A DNA stretch of 6,796 bases, from the NCBI GenBank assembly GCA_016789485.1, contig JAEURE010000148.1, positions 1-6,796 of the forward strand, read 5' to 3'. The notes under the pieces are model-generated. The model saw only the letters and a list, made by a program, of their open reading frames with translations, searched no databases and was not told the DNA's origin. The DNA is from Anaerolineales bacterium (GTDB lineage Bacteria > Chloroflexota > Anaerolineae > Anaerolineales > Villigracilaceae). The translations under genes and the position numbers were made by a program. Of the stretch, positions 5,559-6,796 are shown one piece after another (position 1 is the stretch's first letter; each line of letters begins with the position of its first letter).

Positions 5559-5998
5559 GATTCAAAATGCAGTTCAAGTTCCCGCAACCCCCCAAAGATT
5601 TTTGCCATCAATCCTTCGTCCAATCCCAAGTCTTCTAATTCATCTTTGTCCAACACCGTTTTTTCTCCATCTGCTGAAACCCACAAGTCCAAGGCCAGAT
5701 CCACATACGAGACAGAGCTATCTTCAATGACAGCAGGCTTGGTGATGTTGCAATACCAGCCCTTCAATTTTCCATCATCACGATCATAGACCTCAAAGAT
5801 GTTGTACCATTTATCTGTATAAAAAGTTTCCACAAAACGGTCATTGCGTTTCAATACGATATTCTGAAACGGCAGATCATCACGGTTGAAAAATGCTTCA
5901 ATTGTGATGGAGTTTTCATCGCGGCTTAACTCCACGCCTTCGTATTGCCACGTCACTTCATCTGCGAGATTTTTCTTCAAGACTTTCATGCGAGACAT
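5540..5998 (-). CDS. DUF402 (FomD-like / nucleotide phosphatase-like) protein
   Basis: A 152-residue soluble protein that fits the DUF402 fold, a family that includes FomD of fosfomycin biosynthesis and the Ntdp nucleoside di/triphosphatases. Diagnostic stretches are FYTDKWYNIFEVYDRDDG (59-76), KGWYCNITKPA (79-89), YVDLALDLWV (98-107) and VLDKDELE (115-122); the aspartates at 73-75, 100, 104, 117 and 119 are the kind of residues that hold divalent metal in this family. Hydrolysis of a nucleotide-type substrate is therefore an inference by family. The ATG at 5998 overlaps the end of the ABC ATPase gene by 13 nt and has a modest AGGT site 5 nt upstream. A second ATG at 5989 would make a 4-nt ATGA overlap but is poorly spaced from that site. 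Its 3' end lies inside the terminator stem. Confidence 0.82.
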   Translation of the reverse strand: MSRMKVLKKNLADEVTWQYEGVELSRDENSITIEAFFNRDDLPFQNIVLKRNDRFVETFYTDKWYNIFEVYDRDDGKLKGWYCNITKPAVIEDSSVSYVDLALDLWVSADGEKTVLDKDELEDLGLDEGLMAKIFGGLRELELHFESKNPLK

Positions 5999-6796
5999 TT
6001 TACCTGAACCGTCACGCTGACGACTTCGCCGATCTTCGGCGCATCTTTCATGTGGATGATTAAACCGCCTCTTCCTTTAACTTCAAACTGATCCCGCTTA
6101 AAAAGCACATCCTCCACTGTTAGTTGAATCTCACTCCCGCCAGCTTCTTTATCATTTAACAACACTGAAACTTTCTCACCCGTTCCATGCTTATGTTTAC
6201 AAGTTAAAGAAAAAATACCAAACTCTGTTTTGACCTTATTCTCCGCAATCACTTCACCTTCGATGACATTTCCAATTCCCAAAAATTTCGCCACCACCGC
6301 GGACTGTGGATCCTTCCAAAGTTCATCGGGAGTCCCGTCACGGATGATGACGCCTTCGTGCAGAACCAAAATGCGGTCTGCAATGGTGAAGGCTTCCTCT
6401 TGATCGTGTGTGACATAGATGGCAGGGATTTTTGTCTTGTGCAGAATCATCCGCAACTCGTTGATCAAGTCTTCTTTCATGGCTCTGTCCAACGCGCCGA
6501 GGGGTTCATCGAACATCAATAGGCGGGGTTGGGGAGCGAGGGCACGCGCCAATGCAATGCGCTGCTGTTCGCCACCAGAGAGCTCGGTCACTTTACGCTT
6601 CTCAAACCCCGTCAAATTGACTTGCTCCATAAGAGCGGCTACGCGCAGTTGAATTTTATCCGTGGGAAGGTTGCGAATCTTCAAGCCGAAGGCGACGTTG
6701 TCAAAAACGTTCAGGTGAGGAAAAAGCCCATAGTCTTGAAAGACCAGCCCAAAGTCGCGGAGATGAGGCGGTGTCTGGGCGAGGTCAATGCCGTTG
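5986..6796 (-). CDS. ABC importer ATP-binding subunit with TOBE domain (N-terminus beyond window)
   Basis: The frame is open from the right edge, giving 269 visible residues; about 50-60 N-terminal residues including Walker A are outside. Visible motifs are the Q-loop (LVFQDYGLFPHLNVFDNVAFG, near 6745-6685), signature LSGGEQQ (6562-6582), Walker B LLMFDEP with the D-loop LGALD just after it, and the switch histidine in YVTHDQEEA (His codon 6406-6408). The last 110 or so residues form a TOBE-like regulatory domain. This is the CysA/PotA/FbpC/ModC class of importer ATPases, which energise uptake of a small solute through a permease and binding protein not seen here. Substrate (polyamine, ferric iron, thiamine, molybdate, tungstate or sulfate) cannot be fixed. 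A TTG at 6684 is inside the ATPase domain, downstream of the Q-loop, and is not the start. The end overlaps the DUF402 gene by 13 nt. Confidence 0.95.
   Translation of the reverse strand, partial: NGIDLAQTPPHLRDFGLVFQDYGLFPHLNVFDNVAFGLKIRNLPTDKIQLRVAALMEQVNLTGFEKRKVTELSGGEQQRIALARALAPQPRLLMFDEPLGALDRAMKEDLINELRMILHKTKIPAIYVTHDQEEAFTIADRILVLHEGVIIRDGTPDELWKDPQSAVVAKFLGIGNVIEGEVIAENKVKTEFGIFSLTCKHKHGTGEKVSVLLNDKEAGGSEIQLTVEDVLFKRDQFEVKGRGGLIIHMKDAPKIGEVVSVTVQVKCLA

Overview
The window looks like ordinary chromosomal DNA from a bacterium, most plausibly a member of the Chloroflexota (class Anaerolineae). That assignment is inferred from gene content: a radical SAM/SPASM protein with an AbrB-like N-terminus, an M29 aminopeptidase, a group III-type phosphofructokinase, DUF2085 and DUF4126 membrane proteins, and tiny single-pass proteins with a cysteine cluster in the membrane helix. 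Promoters and ribosome sites are of the general bacterial type. I see no rRNA, tRNA, CRISPR array, insertion sequence or phage gene.

Layout. Positions 1-1039 (minus) hold the N-terminal 346 residues of a radical SAM/SPASM enzyme that runs off the left edge. A 154-bp divergent control region (1040-1193) separates it from an M29 metallo-aminopeptidase (1194-2318, plus), which ends at a strong hairpin terminator. Convergent to it is a 6-phosphofructokinase (2419-3501, minus). A second divergent region (3502-3607) leads into a plus-strand run of four small or medium membrane proteins: DUF2085 (3608-4447), DUF4126 (4509-5111), a 58-residue protein (5108-5284) and a 53-residue protein (5347-5508). 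A perfect 14-bp bidirectional terminator (5526-5558) separates this run from a minus-strand pair: a DUF402/FomD-like protein (5540-5998) and an ABC transporter ATPase (5986 to the right edge, N-terminus missing).

How the parts may work together. The phosphofructokinase is a central glycolytic enzyme, and the aminopeptidase is a housekeeping peptide-degrading enzyme. The ABC ATPase and the DUF402 protein overlap by 13 nt and are probably translationally coupled. The membrane-protein run is the least understood part: its second and third genes overlap by 4 nt and the last two encode look-alike mini-proteins. The most informative regulatory stretch is 1081-1165, where a CRP/FNR-type palindrome sits at plausible activator distances from both divergent promoters.

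Most of the window is conventional. The best leads are the AbrB-radical SAM fusion, the mixed phosphoryl-donor signature of the phosphofructokinase, the apparently leaderless DUF2085 gene, and the pair of Cys-cluster mini-proteins.
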